A DNA stretch of 64,000 bases from positions 57,953 through 121,952 of the forward strand of contig QNGE01001029.1 of NCBI GenBank assembly GCA_008508345.1. Direction: 5' to 3'. The stretch comes from Paragonimus westermani. Lineage: Eukaryota; Platyhelminthes; Trematoda; Plagiorchiida; Troglotrematidae. A model generated the notes under the pieces. That model was not told the DNA's origin. It saw only the letters and a program-made list of their open reading frames with translations, and did not search any database. The position numbers and the translations under genes were made by a program. Of the stretch, positions 1-12,386 are shown one piece after another; position 1 is the first letter of the stretch; each line of letters starts with the position of its first letter.

Positions 1-2
1 TG

Positions 3-134
3 GGCAGGCATCGCCTGCCTGGATGGGGTCCTCGTGATCACTCAAACCGTTGGTTAGAGACGCTATCCGAGATGGCGGTGTGTCGCAGTCAATGGCGTAC
101 CTGTATCCATACCATTTCTAGTTCTTCCATTTAG
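3..134 (+). pseudogene. 3' end of a LINE (non-LTR retrotransposon) ORF, C-terminal tail
   Basis: An open frame runs from the window edge to a TAG at 132-134. It encodes about 43 residues, including RLPGWGPRDHSNRWLETLSE and then CRSQWRTCIHTISSS. I recognise this as the C-terminal tail of the endonuclease/reverse transcriptase polyproteins of schistosome-type LINEs, which typically end GRCRLPGWGPRD...WLETLS...SQWRRCIH. The tail lies after the reverse transcriptase domain and has no catalytic residues of its own. The rest of the element must lie to the left of the window. The frame is intact over the visible part, so the copy is not very old. The recognition is from memory of the family; the exact clade is not decided by this short piece. 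Confidence 0.75.
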
Positions 135-1440
135 TCTCCTCCAATCTTTTTTGTCTTTCGTAGTACTCTTTCCTTCTAGGATATTCCACGTCACTGTTGA
201 GGTGAGTGGCGGCCCGAACCACAGTACCTTTTGGTCAGGCTCATGGCTGTTTTGATGATGACGAATGATGATTTTATTCCATAGCAACTTCCGATCTTTT
301 TCCACGTACATTTGGCCTGAATCCCACTACCTTCGGATTCGTTCAGATACTCACATGTGGCTTACGTTAAATGTCGTAAACCTATTAACCAGTATTCTTG
401 ATCTGATAAAACTTCGGTGTAATGAAAAAGCTGTCGCCAGTTGACAGCTATTCCGATTGATTGAAGGTTCTAAAAGTATACTGGGTAACAGGTTGCATTC
501 ACCTTGGTCCATCTGTGTCCTGAGACCTCCTTTCATCCTGCTGTGCAGACGTATAATTGTGTTCCCATCTAATATTTTACTTATAAAAGTCATTCCTAGA
601 GTTCGGACTTACAGAACATAGTACTGCTTAACATTGTCGTGCGCATGTGATTTGTTGAGGCTAAGATGTACTGGAATACCAATGTGCATGTTACTCACCA
701 TCTGTTTACTATACCTTGCCATCCACGAATAATCATTGACCACCTGTTTTCTGGCCTAGCACGCGAGGTTCTACTTAGCATCACACCCGTATTACTTCAA
801 CGTGGTAATCAACTTCCGGTTTTTTTACTACGGTTTATACACTCCATACTGTCTGTGTGTAAGATGCTAGCCGCGGTTGACGGAAACTGATCTGTCTGTT
901 TCCTTTCTCATTCAGCCAGAAAAATCTCCATAGTAAATTATGTAGAATTCTGTTGAAATAATCGTTTGTGTAATTCGAATCGAACTCCGATTATATTCGA
1001 CTGATGCAGTCGGATGTAAACAAACGGAGCTCCCATGTTTTTAAACTGGCCAAAGAAGGTCAGATGACATGGAAGGTGAATAGTTACCAGAGTATGTCAA
1101 ACGGATTGACCTCTTTCATCGGTCTCGCTGATGTGCTCTGTTAAAAGCAAAACTATTTTAATTCTTTCAGACTCTTCAAGTGATGCACTACATTGCGCGG
1201 CCAAATTAGAATCAGTTTGTTTGCCACAAAATATTAAGCCTCTCCTATATCTTAATCAAATGTTTGGGATGAGCCTTGAATGTACTCCACAAAGTTTGAT
1301 CTAACAACCTTTAACGTGCCTGTCTGTAGAAAGAATGCGTAATGTTATAAGTGCAAAACCATTTTAATCCACGAGTCTACTGCACTACTTAGGGCGTGCC
1401 CAAAAAATAAAGCATGTTCGTGTGTACTGAAATGCTTCTG
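135..1440. other. LINE 3' flank and unassigned sequence
   Basis: The first 150-200 bases after the LINE stop codon probably include its 3' untranslated region, but I see no poly-A tail or target-site duplication that fixes the end. The remainder holds short open frames on both strands with no recognisable domain. I see nothing else here. Confidence 0.4.
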
Positions 1441-1733
1441 TCAACCGAACATATCCTCACTCAATACGTTTGTGGTGTACATGTCGAGATAAGCCACATC
1501 AGAAGCAAAAGTTGCCTCGCATTTGAAACGGAAGATATCTGGAATGAACAGGTTTTCGGTGTGTGATGTTTTGGAATCGTTTCCAGTCCAGCAGCTTGAG
1601 TTGCGACACAGTAACTTAATTACGTCATCGTGACATCTGCTTCTGTCGCCGATTTTGATCAGGCATGAACCTGGTGTACATGATAAATGTTCTTCAGCCG
1701 GATCACAGCGGCATTTTACTGCATCCATTAAAT
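1441..1733 (-). CDS. Candidate terminal exon, cysteine-rich, unidentified
   Basis: On the minus strand a possible acceptor (AATTTGCCTAG) is followed by about 97 open codons ending in TGA at 1441-1443. Seven cysteines fall in the first half, starting CRC and spaced about C-x-C-x8-C-x4-C-x9-C-x8-C-x4-C, with a GSCLIKIGD stretch. The early CxC and later GxC recall extracellular cysteine-rich modules such as the ectodomain of TGF-beta/activin type I receptors. No transmembrane segment or kinase is visible here, so that is only a suggestion. No upstream exon was identified. A frame of this length can arise by chance at this base composition. Confidence 0.33.
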
Positions 1734-2107
1734 CTAGGCAAATTTTTGGCAGAAGATTTTCCACATGTCACCTACTCAGCTGACACACCAATGTCCTGTT
1801 TAATGAGCATGTATGGGATCGTCAAGAAGCTCTTTAACGAGTCGTGCGTCATAGCGCTCTTTTACAATGTTGCACCCCTGCACAATTGGTTATCGTGAAA
1901 CGGTTCCTATCAAGTTCAATTCACACCACCTTTGTAAATAAATATCTCTTATCCTTCTTTAATCCGTTTGAAGGCGTGTTGGTCGAATGGATTGCATTGG
2001 GGATTGCGCAGGGCGTGCCGTAAACCTCGACTTTTCAAAGATCCTTGGAACACTGAGTTTACTTTATCCAGTTCATCAGGACAGCAAGAAGACACATTGC
2101 GAGATGC

Positions 2108-2135
2108 AAGCTTTCCGTTTATTCTCATCAGTCAG
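2108..2135 (-). ncRNA. Degraded hammerhead-like motif in the left arm of IR1
   Basis: This is the inverted partner of the motif at 2449-2485. On the minus strand CTGATGA (2131-2125) is followed by GAATAAAC. The GAAA box is changed to GGAA, and the stem-III region reads GCTTGC before ATC. The altered second base of GAAA is in the catalytic core, so this copy should be inactive. Its stem-I 3' strand (TCGC) pairs better with the 5' strand than the right arm does, suggesting that the ancestral unit had a full stem I. Confidence 0.45.
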
Positions 2136-2448
2136 TTACATAAAACATTCGGCTATATAGGTTAAGCGCGTAGCGTCAAAACAATGAAATGAACGAGCTT
2201 CACGTAGTTGCAATCAGGTTTCACTGCCGCGGTAACGAAATCGATTGCGTCAGTACCTTTTGCCAACAACACACCTCGTTCACGGACCTATTGCGCAGTT
2301 GCTACCCTAAATTATTGGCGTTCTTCGAGACAATGTTGAACAAGCGTCACGCACCGGCAGTGAAACCTGATTGCAACTAAGTGAAGTTCGTTCATTTCAT
2401 TGTTTTGACGCTACGCGCTTAGCCTATATAGCCCCATGTTTTATGTAA

Positions 2449-2485
2449 CCGACTGATGAGAATAAACGAAATGCTGGCATCTGGC
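2449..2485 (+). ncRNA. Hammerhead-ribozyme-like motif in the right arm of IR1
   Basis: The core is CTGATGA (2453-2459), an 8-nt stem-II region GAATAAAC (2460-2467), GAAA (2468-2471), then TG-CTGG-CA, which forms stem III (A-U, U-A, G-C) closed by a tetraloop. The predicted cleavage follows the triplet ATC at 2481. Stem II is only one G-C pair, and stem I (CCGA against TGGC) is degraded by one or two changes. The catalytic consensus is met, but activity is doubtful. The same stem III and flank recur at 12451-12464 in a different element. Confidence 0.6.
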
Positions 2486-2490
2486 AATGC

Positions 2491-5308
2491 ATATTTTCAA
2501 AGATCGTTGGGCCCTAACTTGAGATCTCTTATTTGACGACTTCCTAGAGTGAAGTTGTGCATAAAGAGGTCATTGGGATTATTGCCGACTTAAAAGACAT
2601 TCATGGTCAATTCTTATTATTTGTAATCACTGCCTGATCAGGAGAATGTGATGTTCTGTCATCGGCAGCGCTCACTGAGTTGCTAAGATATCCTCGGTGC
2701 ACGATAGAGTCGCATGTTAGTCGTTTCTTGCTGAGGTCTTAGTGGCGTTTTTCCCAATTGCAGGGATGTTTCTAACAGATCCACCATCACAGTTAACGGG
2801 AAGATCTCTCTCAATCTGACTAACAACCATAATCCTGAAAACTGTTACAGAAGAATCACGAGCGCAAATATTTTTCCTTATCCACTGGAGTCAGTAATCC
2901 AGAATATTAAAGTTTCAGTGATGAACTTGATATTATGGTTTTCGACAGAAAAGTGTCGATCCCGCCTCGAGTGGAAACGGTGAAGGGGTTCACTTTATGG
3001 GGCTTTAAAAGGAGACCTCTGCATTTTGATCAATCAAGACAGTGTATTTTCATGTCTTTCGTCATAAATGCTTATCCACTCTGCATCAACTCATTAGATA
3101 TTGTATGAACTACTATTTTCTCTTCAGGTATTTTGCTATCCGCTTTTTGCTTGCCGGTTTATGTTGTCAGAGAATTCTCTAATACTCACCAGACTTTTAA
3201 ATTATACGATGCAGCATTGGAAAGTACACCGATGACAGCCTGTCAGTTTTTTATCGATCATTATTAAACTTCGAACAAAATATCATTTAGATATTTTCAA
3301 ACCCACTTTACCGCTTCTTTTCACTTACTGCAAAGACATCTACATCTAGATTTGAGAGAAGGAAGTTGTGTTTCCACGTGTATAGTCTTGCATTCTACCC
3401 AACTGTGTCCTACCTAACCTGTTCAACACTCTACAATGATAGCATTTCCATTATTGCTGCCTTAAAAGGGGCGCATGGGTATTTCACAATAAATTTCAAT
3501 CAGCAATAAGTTAGGAATAACAAAGACAGAAACGTGAAATGTTATTAGTATTAAAACTACTACTAATAAAAACCTGTTCATACACCCAAAAATCTTGTGA
3601 TCCGTTTTCAGCGTTATCGAAGGTCCTGCAGGATGAATTAGAAGGTGAAAAATAAGCGCGGAGTAGCGGTCCACTATTTCAAATTATCCTGTGCTTTTCA
3701 CATTTAATATTTATACGTCGATACAAAATACTTCCCGAAATAGAAAACCCCGGTAAGTATCAGTTTGGAATCAGCGTTCGTTCACAACAGCTTGAGTTCT
3801 TGATAACTGGGAATAGTGGTGGTGTTCGTAGTCCGGGTTGATGATTTGATACTGCTATGTTAGCCGGGCTTGGCATTTTGGTTGCAAACGTTCCACAATC
3901 AAGCGAGGTAACATCATTAATGCTTGGATTTTAATTAGCAACCAAGAGAATATTGGAGCACATGTAAGGCAGTTAGCAAAATGGAGGTTTATAGCAACGA
4001 TAATGAACAACCGTGAGTAAATGATTAAAACCTAAGTAAAAAACGGTGTCAGATTAGACCGGTAGTAAACAGGAACTGCTACAACAGCCATAGCTAGAAA
4101 AGCTAGGCTTCAACTGGCTTACTGTGAGAGAGGAAGCGGGCAACCGTACGTGTATCGGGTGTATGTGAAGGTTAAAAAGCCATCATGTTAATGAGCAATT
4201 CAATCAAGCTTCGTATACTTGCTTAGCCAATTAGGACATACAACTTGTAAATTTGAAGCGCTGTCGCATTGATTCAAAGCTTACTGGAGCTAACATTCAA
4301 AGCGTGAAATAACTAGGCCGGATGGCAATCTTCCCCCGATAAGTCCGTATGAAAACTGAATGGGCTGTATTCCAAACAAGTCATAATGACTGCCTCTATT
4401 AACTTCAACTTTTGTTAATAATTTTTAGTCACCTCGCCCTCAGTACTATTACACCGACGCTGAAATACAAGCGAAGAACATAATGTGAACTAGTAAATGA
4501 ACTCAAGGCGTGCCAGTACGACCGAACAAGAGACAAAACTCAGGCAGAAAAACACTGAAAATAGTGATGTGTACACAAAGATTTTGTGAAGTTACATACT
4601 TTTTGTCGGCTCATTACTGAAAAATTAGATAAGCGAATTAACCTACGTAAAAATCGGACAAGCCAATGTCAACTCATTAATGGCTAAAATGCATACCCGG
4701 CTAGGTAAGTTACTCATTGTGGAGTAAGTCAGACTCCTGAGCTCCGAGTGAGGTATCTTAAGAAAACTATACCTTCTGTTTACAATACGGTTTGGACCAC
4801 AGCGGTTGTGCATTGGAGTTTTTATTTTGGTCGTCCAGATTAGTAAAATAAACATATGCAGTTTTTAACTGAGAAAGCTCATGTTGCACTACTGAATATT
4901 GTTGTTTGCCTACTGTGTCACATTATACTGATCAATTGACCAGTCGTTATCTTTCAGGGCAATCAGGATCATTGATATGATTGTCAGATCTCTGTTTATT
5001 TTGTTATTTTCGAATCTAAAACATGGTTTGTCCAGTTAGCCGTTTATAAACATTTGCTCTCAAGCTTTCCTAATTTCCTATGAAATTCTATACCATTTTT
5101 TCTTAGTGCTCACCTCTTCAAATTTGTCACGTGATTGCAACTTACATAGTTCTGTTATTTTGTTAAATCATTATACCTGCCTGGCTTTGCTCTTTTCTCT
5201 TAAATTACTTATCTTTCTTAGTCTTCTGTTGTTCGGTATTTTGATTTGAGTTCAGCAAAATCTGTCATCAAAAATCGCGCAATCTTAATTTACATAAGCC
5301 GTTTATAA
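2491..5308. other. Unassigned non-coding sequence
   Basis: No recognisable gene, RNA or mobile element was found. Open frames are short and scattered on both strands. Confidence 0.4.
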
Positions 5309-5517
5309 TTAGCTTTTTGTATCTAGGTTTGGAATGTCAAATGGTCGGTTGTTCGGCTCCAGTAAAGTTAGTTCGAAAGAACTGTTCCCATACAGCACGA
5401 GCCGGTAACGATTGTGCTTTGACCCATCCGCTAAAGAATGTTTAATCAGTAATCTGTTTAAATAAACAGTTTTTCCGATGCGAGATATCGACGGATAGAA
5501 TGTTTTCTTCTTGATTC
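5309..5517 (-). CDS. Candidate terminal exon, unidentified
   Basis: A minus-strand acceptor (CTGATTTTAG) is followed by about 69 open codons ending in TAA. The encoded peptide is basic at first and ends LLEPNNRPFDIPNLDTKS. No domain was recognised. No upstream exon was found on the minus strand, and the length is within what chance gives in this AT-rich sequence. Only the splice acceptor and the continuous frame support it. Confidence 0.25.
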
Positions 5518-5554
5518 CTAAAATCAGTTCAAGCGTTGATAAGACTTTTCTCAA

Positions 5555-8500
5555 CCCAAAAACAATTGTATAAAACTTTCATTTTTTGCAAATGCCTATT
5601 TGGCGCTAGTTAAGTGGACGAACATTGTACACCTGAAACTAACCGATATCATGAAAATCCAAATAGTTAAGAAATGGGAAGGGGTTTATATGGATCCGGT
5701 TGACGAAGGAAGTCCACAAAGCCAGTATGTTTTATATCTTCACTGATTCAATCGCTAGAGATGGCAACATTATGTTTTGATGAAAAAAATGGAATCTTTC
5801 ATCACAGTAAACTGAGTTTCACCTGCATTTCAAAGCGGCACTGAAAGATAGGTAAACTCCACAGATAGTCTATTCTGAAAGGACACACTAGTCTGTAAGT
5901 TAGAGCTCCAGTATACTGTAGTTTCATGCATTTCTGAATCGGTATTGCTGTCCTGCTTATATCGAGGCTAGTTTATTAACCTGACAATTTCAGTATCAAC
6001 AAGTATCAATCACTGATGATTAGTCTGGCAAATATGTTAGTTTAGAAGAAAAAGGGTTGTCAAAAATTTAGGTTTCGGCTGGACTCAAACTAGCGAAGGA
6101 AACGGCATGACCGAAAGCAGCAAGCGCTATTTCACGTGAACTACAACAGCACATCAGGAGTCTTGTAGTGATCAGTTTATTCAGATCTTTATTCGGAAGC
6201 TGGTATCAATAGCTCTACGGTTGCCCACTCGTTTGATTATGAGGAACCACGGCTGAAACAGATTGTCTTTTCTCGTGGCTTCACTTAACCAACAGATTAA
6301 GTGACTTATTCACTTCATATAGCTTTGTGCTGTGGAGAAGTTTACAACCAACCACTCAGGTCCATCACGGCCTGAAACCCAAAACCTACCTAAATTAATC
6401 TACTCAAGTAGACCGTTTATAGACACGAATGATCAGAGGTTTTCTGCTTTTAGAGGAAACGCCACTTAGGGTGGTTTTTACATAGTGTGAAATTTACCAT
6501 GAAACGTTGAGTCGGAAAATATCTGCCAGACTTAAACACATAATGTGCCAAAGTTTCCATCGAGTGGTTCAAGCGCACGTCTTGATTTCAACGGTATGGA
6601 AACATCAAATAGAAGCGAGACTTTCTGTTTCAAAATTTCAGTTATATGCTTACTTTTCCGAAATTATGTAGAATGTACACAAAAGTCGATGTATAGTCAA
6701 AGCCTGATAACCGAAAAAACTAAGCCAGGATTTCGAGTGTTGATTGTACTCGGTTCACTAATGAGGAAAGTAGAGTCTAGGAGATGCCCAATTTTGAAAG
6801 TTCCGGTCATACTGAGTTTGAGCCAACGGCAGAAGCTGCACACCGGCGTGGTTTATGCGCTACACTCCTGACCTAATAAGGTACTTCGAGTTTGTTCAGG
6901 CTGAGGATACACTTTAATTCGCAGTTGTTATCAGGTATTTAAACAATATATTCAACAGTCGGTGTTGTGGAAATATGCAGACATACGTGCTTCGTCTCGA
7001 AGTAGGAAATTACAGACAGCAACTTGCTGTAAATCTGCATATGTGGTGATTGTTGCCACCTAATTATCGTCCAGTATGAACAGAAGTAATCTCGAGCTGT
7101 TCTCTAGTTTAAATGGAGGCACTTTGCACAGATGTACAGTTTTATGATGCAGCACTCAAGTAAACTCGTCTGAGATCAGTTTCGTCGTAGAGCAAACGCA
7201 GGAGCTAGAACAGGCGAATAAAAAGTTCGGCCGAAAACTGCTGTGTTCAAGGTCAAATGAGCAAGGGCCACACGCGTGTAATACTCAGAATTGACTGAAC
7301 GGTCTCAACAGTCACATTTGATTGATCAATATCGAAGCTATCTGTTAACGAACATCCCGAAGAATACTCGATCCTTAACGGTCGACAGTGAGTTTGTAAA
7401 TAAGAAAGCGCTCATTAATGGGCAGAACACATCTAAAAGATAGCTGGAGAGCCTGAAAAGGATAGGCCAGGCAATTGAACTGCCTGACTACTCTCTGCTT
7501 TGATCCTCTGCTAGAGTTAACAGTGATTTGGCAAATAATCCGGGTCTACCGAGTGTCGAAATCAGGTGCTGAAGATTAGGCAGTTCCAGCACAAATATCT
7601 CATAGTTCACCTGCTCTACATCAGCCAGTGCATTCACACATTCGGAGGCTATCAGGTAACTGTTAAATCACAGGTGTTTTGGTTTTGCGTAGACTATCAC
7701 TGAGGCTCTCGTCTGTATGTTTTCGTACAGTTGCGCCTTTTCTTCTCTTCTACTCTATATTCATACCAGTTGGCTCGTTAAGCGCACCTGATCCTTCAAC
7801 AGTTCCTACTACTAAAGTTTCTTTCTTACTGTAATGACAGTAACTTAGTAAACTAATGTTGTTTACTCATTTTATACTCTTTTATAGTTTTTTTCGATTT
7901 TACTATCCATTTCAGTGTTTCATCATTCGTGCATATGTGTAGATGGAAATGTTCGGTATGGTTGGTTGCAGTCCGCCGTTACATCAAATAGGCCGAAAGA
8001 GTTTATGATAAGTCGTTGATTGTGAAGTTGGGGCTGTGACAATTGAAGCGAGTTCGTCAAATGTTGCAAACCTTGGGAAATACAATGAATGTGACAACTA
8101 CTGGTATGATTTGCCCACACGTTTTGAATATAATATCCCTAAGTACCAGTTATTTATAGAGTTGAGAATAAGCAACGTAAGTCAGCAGAGGTGAATAATC
8201 GTACCGATGCAAATGTGAGCTTGCATTCGTGGTGTACAAACTGTATTCCCTGACAAAACATTTTATCTGAGTAGATTAGCGTTGAAAACCAAACTTTGAT
8301 CGCAGTAACCCGCTCCCGTTATCATTAAGTACCAAGTAACGCAGCCGAATCATGAAAATTTAGTCGATTTGCTTTATACAGAAAAGCATCACGATTAGAG
8401 CAAATTTTATGTTGAGTTCATGATGAATTTTACCTGCTATACTGAAATAACTTATTATTCCTAGGACTGCTCCCCAGAATCTGATCGTGATGGTATTAGG

Positions 8501-11500
8501 TTTATTAAGGGTGAGCATCTCACATACCTACCAGCATTCAATTAATTATCAAGGCAGTTCATTTCAGAGAAGATGGATCAAATTTAGTGGACTGATGAAT
8601 CGGCTCTCAAAGCCGTGATATCTTATAAACCTAGACAACTTTCTTCGAAAACATACTATTTGGGTCCGAGGACGTTGCAATAATTGAAAACTGGTAAAGC
8701 AAACAAATTTGTTAAGGCTATGAAAGAGGTTTTTTGAATCAAAGTGAATCAGGATTAAGGCGTGTGATATTTTATAAACAGATTGGATATTAGTATCTGT
8801 GTGTCAACTTCAGTTCAATCTGGCAGAAAACGTGATCTCAACTAGTTTCTGTCACCTATGTAAGAAAACACTTTTGGTTAAAAGTGTGCAAGTTCCTATT
8901 GTAGATATAACCATTGCTTTAATGATTTCTAACGCACACTGCCTGAAAAAAATGCTTTCATCTGATTAATAAGTACAAGTGAAGGCGCATCAGATTGCCA
9001 GATATGGCTTATCGCACTGAAACGGGTTGCTTGTGACACTCACTCATTCTGAACATTGTACCCCTCCATTCTTCTAGAAACTTCGTGAGAAACGTAGTGC
9101 TATGCCATGAGTGTCAGACCAGACGACTGAGGCTAACAAGCAAACGAGTATGGGCTTCAAGTAATGATCTGTATGAAAAGCACAGTGAGTGACAATTTGC
9201 ATACCTGGTACCAATAAGTAACAGCTGTTTGTCATCGATATTACTCAAAGCAAGGTGCTGCACTCTTTCCACAGGTGTGCTTAAATGTCTGGTGTTAACT
9301 TACCCATAACCGAAGGGGTCTACTCGAAAGGTTTTCCGATGTACTACTCTCCTTAACCCATAATGACATCCTCAACCTTTAGTCAGACTGTCTGTCTGTT
9401 CTGCCAGATGTTAGGCAGAGGTGGAATAACGCATAACCATTTACAAAATCCTGGCTTGTAATCAACGGCATCGGAACTCGTGCAAGCTACCCTAATTAAA
9501 GTTTCACGAACAACCATTCATGCCTTGGGCCGTCACATCGACCCATGCAAAATCACTGATCTAAGAAACATTTGTTTGTAATCCGTGAGTAATACACGCA
9601 TTTGTAAGTTGCTGCATTGTTTGAAGTCAGTTGATTCGCCCATTATGCATCTTTTACAAGATGCTGGATCCACATTTAACTCCTGAGAAGGTTTAGTCAC
9701 ATTTCAACCTGAATTTCGTCAACGAAATTGGATTCCGGATGACTGGAGTTTCTATCCATCATGGTGAAATTTACTTAGCATAAAACTGTATTCCTTCGCA
9801 TTGAAAAACTGACAGAACCAAATCTGTAAAAAGTTGGCATTCTATTGTTTTTCTATTGATTCGGCACTAGAACAGCTAAGAGACGTCTATTCCTAGAACC
9901 ACCAGTTTTGTCAAACTTGATCGCTGTTTAAAAAGTCGATTAGTCTTTCGATCACTCATAGTCAAACATTTAACCAGACAAATATCAATCTGTTTGTATG
10001 AACCTAGTGGTATATAAAATTAGAACGATCAGCTATATCTCAAAGTGATCAATACAAGAATCTATTTCTCGGATCTGTGGTTTTCCTTGTATCGCGTAGT
10101 ACAAACTAGAAGGTTTTCCGGAATTTCTATTTACACAACAAATATTCACAGACATTCGGCCATTTCAGTAATAGAAACAATCCGTTTTCACTAACGTCGA
10201 CAGCCTTAATGATTTGACCTAGAAAATTGGTCCAGCCTTCTCAAAATCGCAGTCGACGTGAAGAATGGTAGGAAACTGAGACGCACCACCAGTATTTACG
10301 TTGCTTGAGTAGTGTTGCATGGTTCACACTGTGGCAACTTTATTTCAGATTATGATATATATCAAAGTCACCTGTATGGTTTGTTTTCGTTGGTCAGAAT
10401 TTAGACATCGCTGCTTTTCGTCACATGTCATATAGATGAACTGTTTACTTCCCAGTAGGTCTCACACTGTTCCGTTAATAAGCTATCCGTAACATTCCTC
10501 AGGCTAACGTAGTGCTTCTTTATGACAGATGTTTGCAGTTTGAGCAACTGTCTGGATTGGTACATCATTAGGAGCAATTGGATTTAGTATAGCATTACAT
10601 GGTGTTGCATGCTGAGCTAACCAATGTAGAAAAATTCGAAATAGAATTCTCAGCGACAAAAAGCAATAACGATTTATTGAAAAAACAGTATCTTTTATGG
10701 AGGAACGACAGTATTTGCGACTGCTAACAGACGACAGGCGTTCTTGCTTTTTGGATGACCAGTTTGCTGCTGTGTAGTTCCATGAGCTAGCACCAAGCAA
10801 CTCGGTTGTTTGAAGGGAATACGCATCCGAAAGCAACTGATCGCCCTCTACCACTGACTGGCGCCAGTTTGACCGCACTTATGTCTATGAAAGCTTGTGC
10901 GCAAGCACTGATTGGCTGAAACTTTTCCAATCACGAAACCGTTCCAGTCCAAACTTGTTACACATAGGCTGCATAATTACAATTGTCCATTCAACACTTA
11001 TTTTCACAATGCGTCTTTTCTTGTTTTTAATTTAAGGGGGTACGCACGATTTAGGACAGAATTGAAAGCAGAAAAACGGTGACATTCAGTCTGCACATAG
11101 TACATCCTATTAACTCAATAATTCAGGTTGATTCAGCAGAGAGACCTGTCTTAGTTCAAACCTAAAGTTCTCACCAGTGTTGTGCACTGTTTGCTCACGT
11201 TACACGCCCATCTGGGACCAACGAAATCTTGAAACTCCAATTTCAAAAAATTTGTTGATAAAACACAGCGTCGATTTCACTATCAGACGCTGCACGTTCC
11301 CCAAGATCCAATTTTGTGTTCCCAGCAGTGACACACCTTTTCTCAGAATTCATTAACAAGCAGTCTTTCACCGTGTATTTTATAGGGAATTCAGACAACA
11401 CGTCTTTTCAAAGCAACAAGATCGTCGTACCCTCAACCGTTGCCAATAACTGATATCGTCATTATTTAGATGTTCCTCATTCTCACAAATTCGGTTATAC

Positions 11501-11684
11501 GGCATCGATTTTTATTAAATCTACGAATCCGCTGGTCTCCTTAACAATACTGCTTAATAGGGTCCACTGACGGTAGGTAAACAAATGAACATCTCTCGTA
11601 ACATCACACATGCCATAATGTTGAAGCAGCCAGGAATGTTGTCAATGGTTCAAAATAAAATCCATCAACAACAAACAAGAATAA
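5555..11684. other. Long unassigned stretch
   Basis: About 6 kb without a feature I can support. The longest open frames are 6545-6871 (+, 108 codons) and 10504-10878 (-, 124 codons). Neither shows a domain or convincing splice sites on both sides, and both fall in the range expected by chance. No tandem arrays or long inverted repeats were seen by eye. Confidence 0.4.
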
Positions 11685-11785
11685 CAGTAAGAAGATGGAC
11701 ACTGGTAGATGTTAGCATTTCGCATTGCCTCTTCAGTACCAAATAACTATAACCAGGAACATATATACGACACTAATGGAATGGG
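11685..11785. repeat. IR2 left arm
   Basis: This is the inverted copy of 12387-12487, about 94% identical by hand alignment. It stops at the assembly gap, so its inner boundary is unknown. It contains the minus-strand hammerhead motif at 11703-11741. Confidence 0.85.
11703..11741 (-). ncRNA. Hammerhead ribozyme motif, IR2 left arm
   Basis: On the minus strand this reads TGGTA, CTGAAGA, GGCAATGC, GAAA, TGCTAACA, TC, TACCA. It is the same architecture as the right-arm copy with one change in the stem-III loop (CTAA in place of CTAG). It keeps the three core pairs and the five-pair stem I. It lies on the coding strand of the enclosed reverse transcriptase fragment, downstream of it, as expected for a 3' terminal repeat of a Penelope-like element. 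Confidence 0.72.
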
Positions 11786-11932
11786 NNNNNNNNNNNNNNN
11801 NNNNNNNNNNNNNNNNNNNNNNNNNNNNNNNNNNNNNNNNNNNNNNNNNNNNNNNNNNNNNNNNNNNNNNNNNNNNNNNNNNNNNNNNNNNNNNNNNNNN
11901 NNNNNNNNNNNNNNNNNNNNNNNNNNNNNNNN
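11786..11932. other. Assembly gap (run of N)
   Basis: 147 undetermined bases lie between the left inverted arm and the reverse transcriptase fragment. The true length may differ. Open frames crossing the gap are artefacts. Confidence 0.99.
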
Positions 11933-12240
11933 ATGTAGACTTTCTTCTTCCCAACCATGGGAACCTTATCTCCTACAATACGCTGTTGGCCGTGTGTATT
12001 GATAAATCTTAGGGGATACCCATTATCCTGCATGGTGGTTGTAAGCAGTCGAAGTTGGTCACCTGAACATTCTGATGAACAAATGCGCGTAGCATGCATA
12101 AACAATGTTCTGACCAATGCTCGCTTGATCTTCATTGGCATGAGGCTTGTGAAGTGATGGTACTTGCCAGTCCAGGTGAGCTTTCGATACACACATCTTC
12201 TTACTGAACCACCATCCTGTCGACCGATGAGGATGTTTCC
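11933..12240 (-). pseudogene. Penelope-like reverse transcriptase, C-terminal part
   Basis: The minus-strand frame reads GRQDGGSVRRCVYRKLTWTG (VYRK at 12192-12181), then SLMPMKIKRALVRTLF, then RRICS-like ATRICSSE, NGYPLRFINTH and GKKKVY at the gap. This order (DG...VYRKPTWTGxYLHFxSF, KRxLVxxL, NGYPxxFI, KKxV) is the region between reverse transcriptase motif D/E and the linker to the GIY-YIG domain of Penelope-like elements. The palm motif with the catalytic aspartates and the endonuclease are not present. The frame is open for about 100 codons, so this copy is younger than the one at 26 kb. The family assignment is from recognition of the motif order. Confidence 0.78.
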
Positions 12241-12386
12241 TGTGTTTTGCTGAGGCGGTCGTGATTAATCGTCTCAAGCCAGCGTTGTGTGTACAAAAGC
12301 AATTATATGTAAGCCTTCGACTCCCACGGACTTAATAACTGTGTTCTGTCGTTCTCCACCCCATTTGCTATTTTGTTCTTCACCAT

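Larger units (their letters stand above)
2094..2490. repeat. Imperfect palindrome IR1: two 136-bp inverted arms around a 125-bp spacer
   Basis: The left arm (2094-2229) and the reverse complement of the right arm (2355-2490) match at about 125 of 136 positions in a hand alignment without gaps. The shared segment includes the sequence GCGCGTAGCGTC, a CTATATAG box and, near the outer ends, a hammerhead-like core. The 125-bp spacer shows no known protein. The arms face outward, so each hammerhead core points away from the centre. This could be a fold-back element or a pair of inverted terminal units of a deleted Penelope-like element. Confidence 0.85.

Noticed and set aside
8588..8618. CTGATGA followed by a CGGC/GCCG hairpin on the plus strand
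   Set aside because: The GAAA box after the hairpin is missing, so the hammerhead core is not met.
10504..10878. 124-codon minus-strand frame
   Set aside because: No domain, no clear splice borders; frames of this size are expected a few times by chance in 64 kb at this composition.
11709..12192. Long frames running across the N gap
   Set aside because: Their length comes from undetermined bases; only the part from 11933 on is real sequence.
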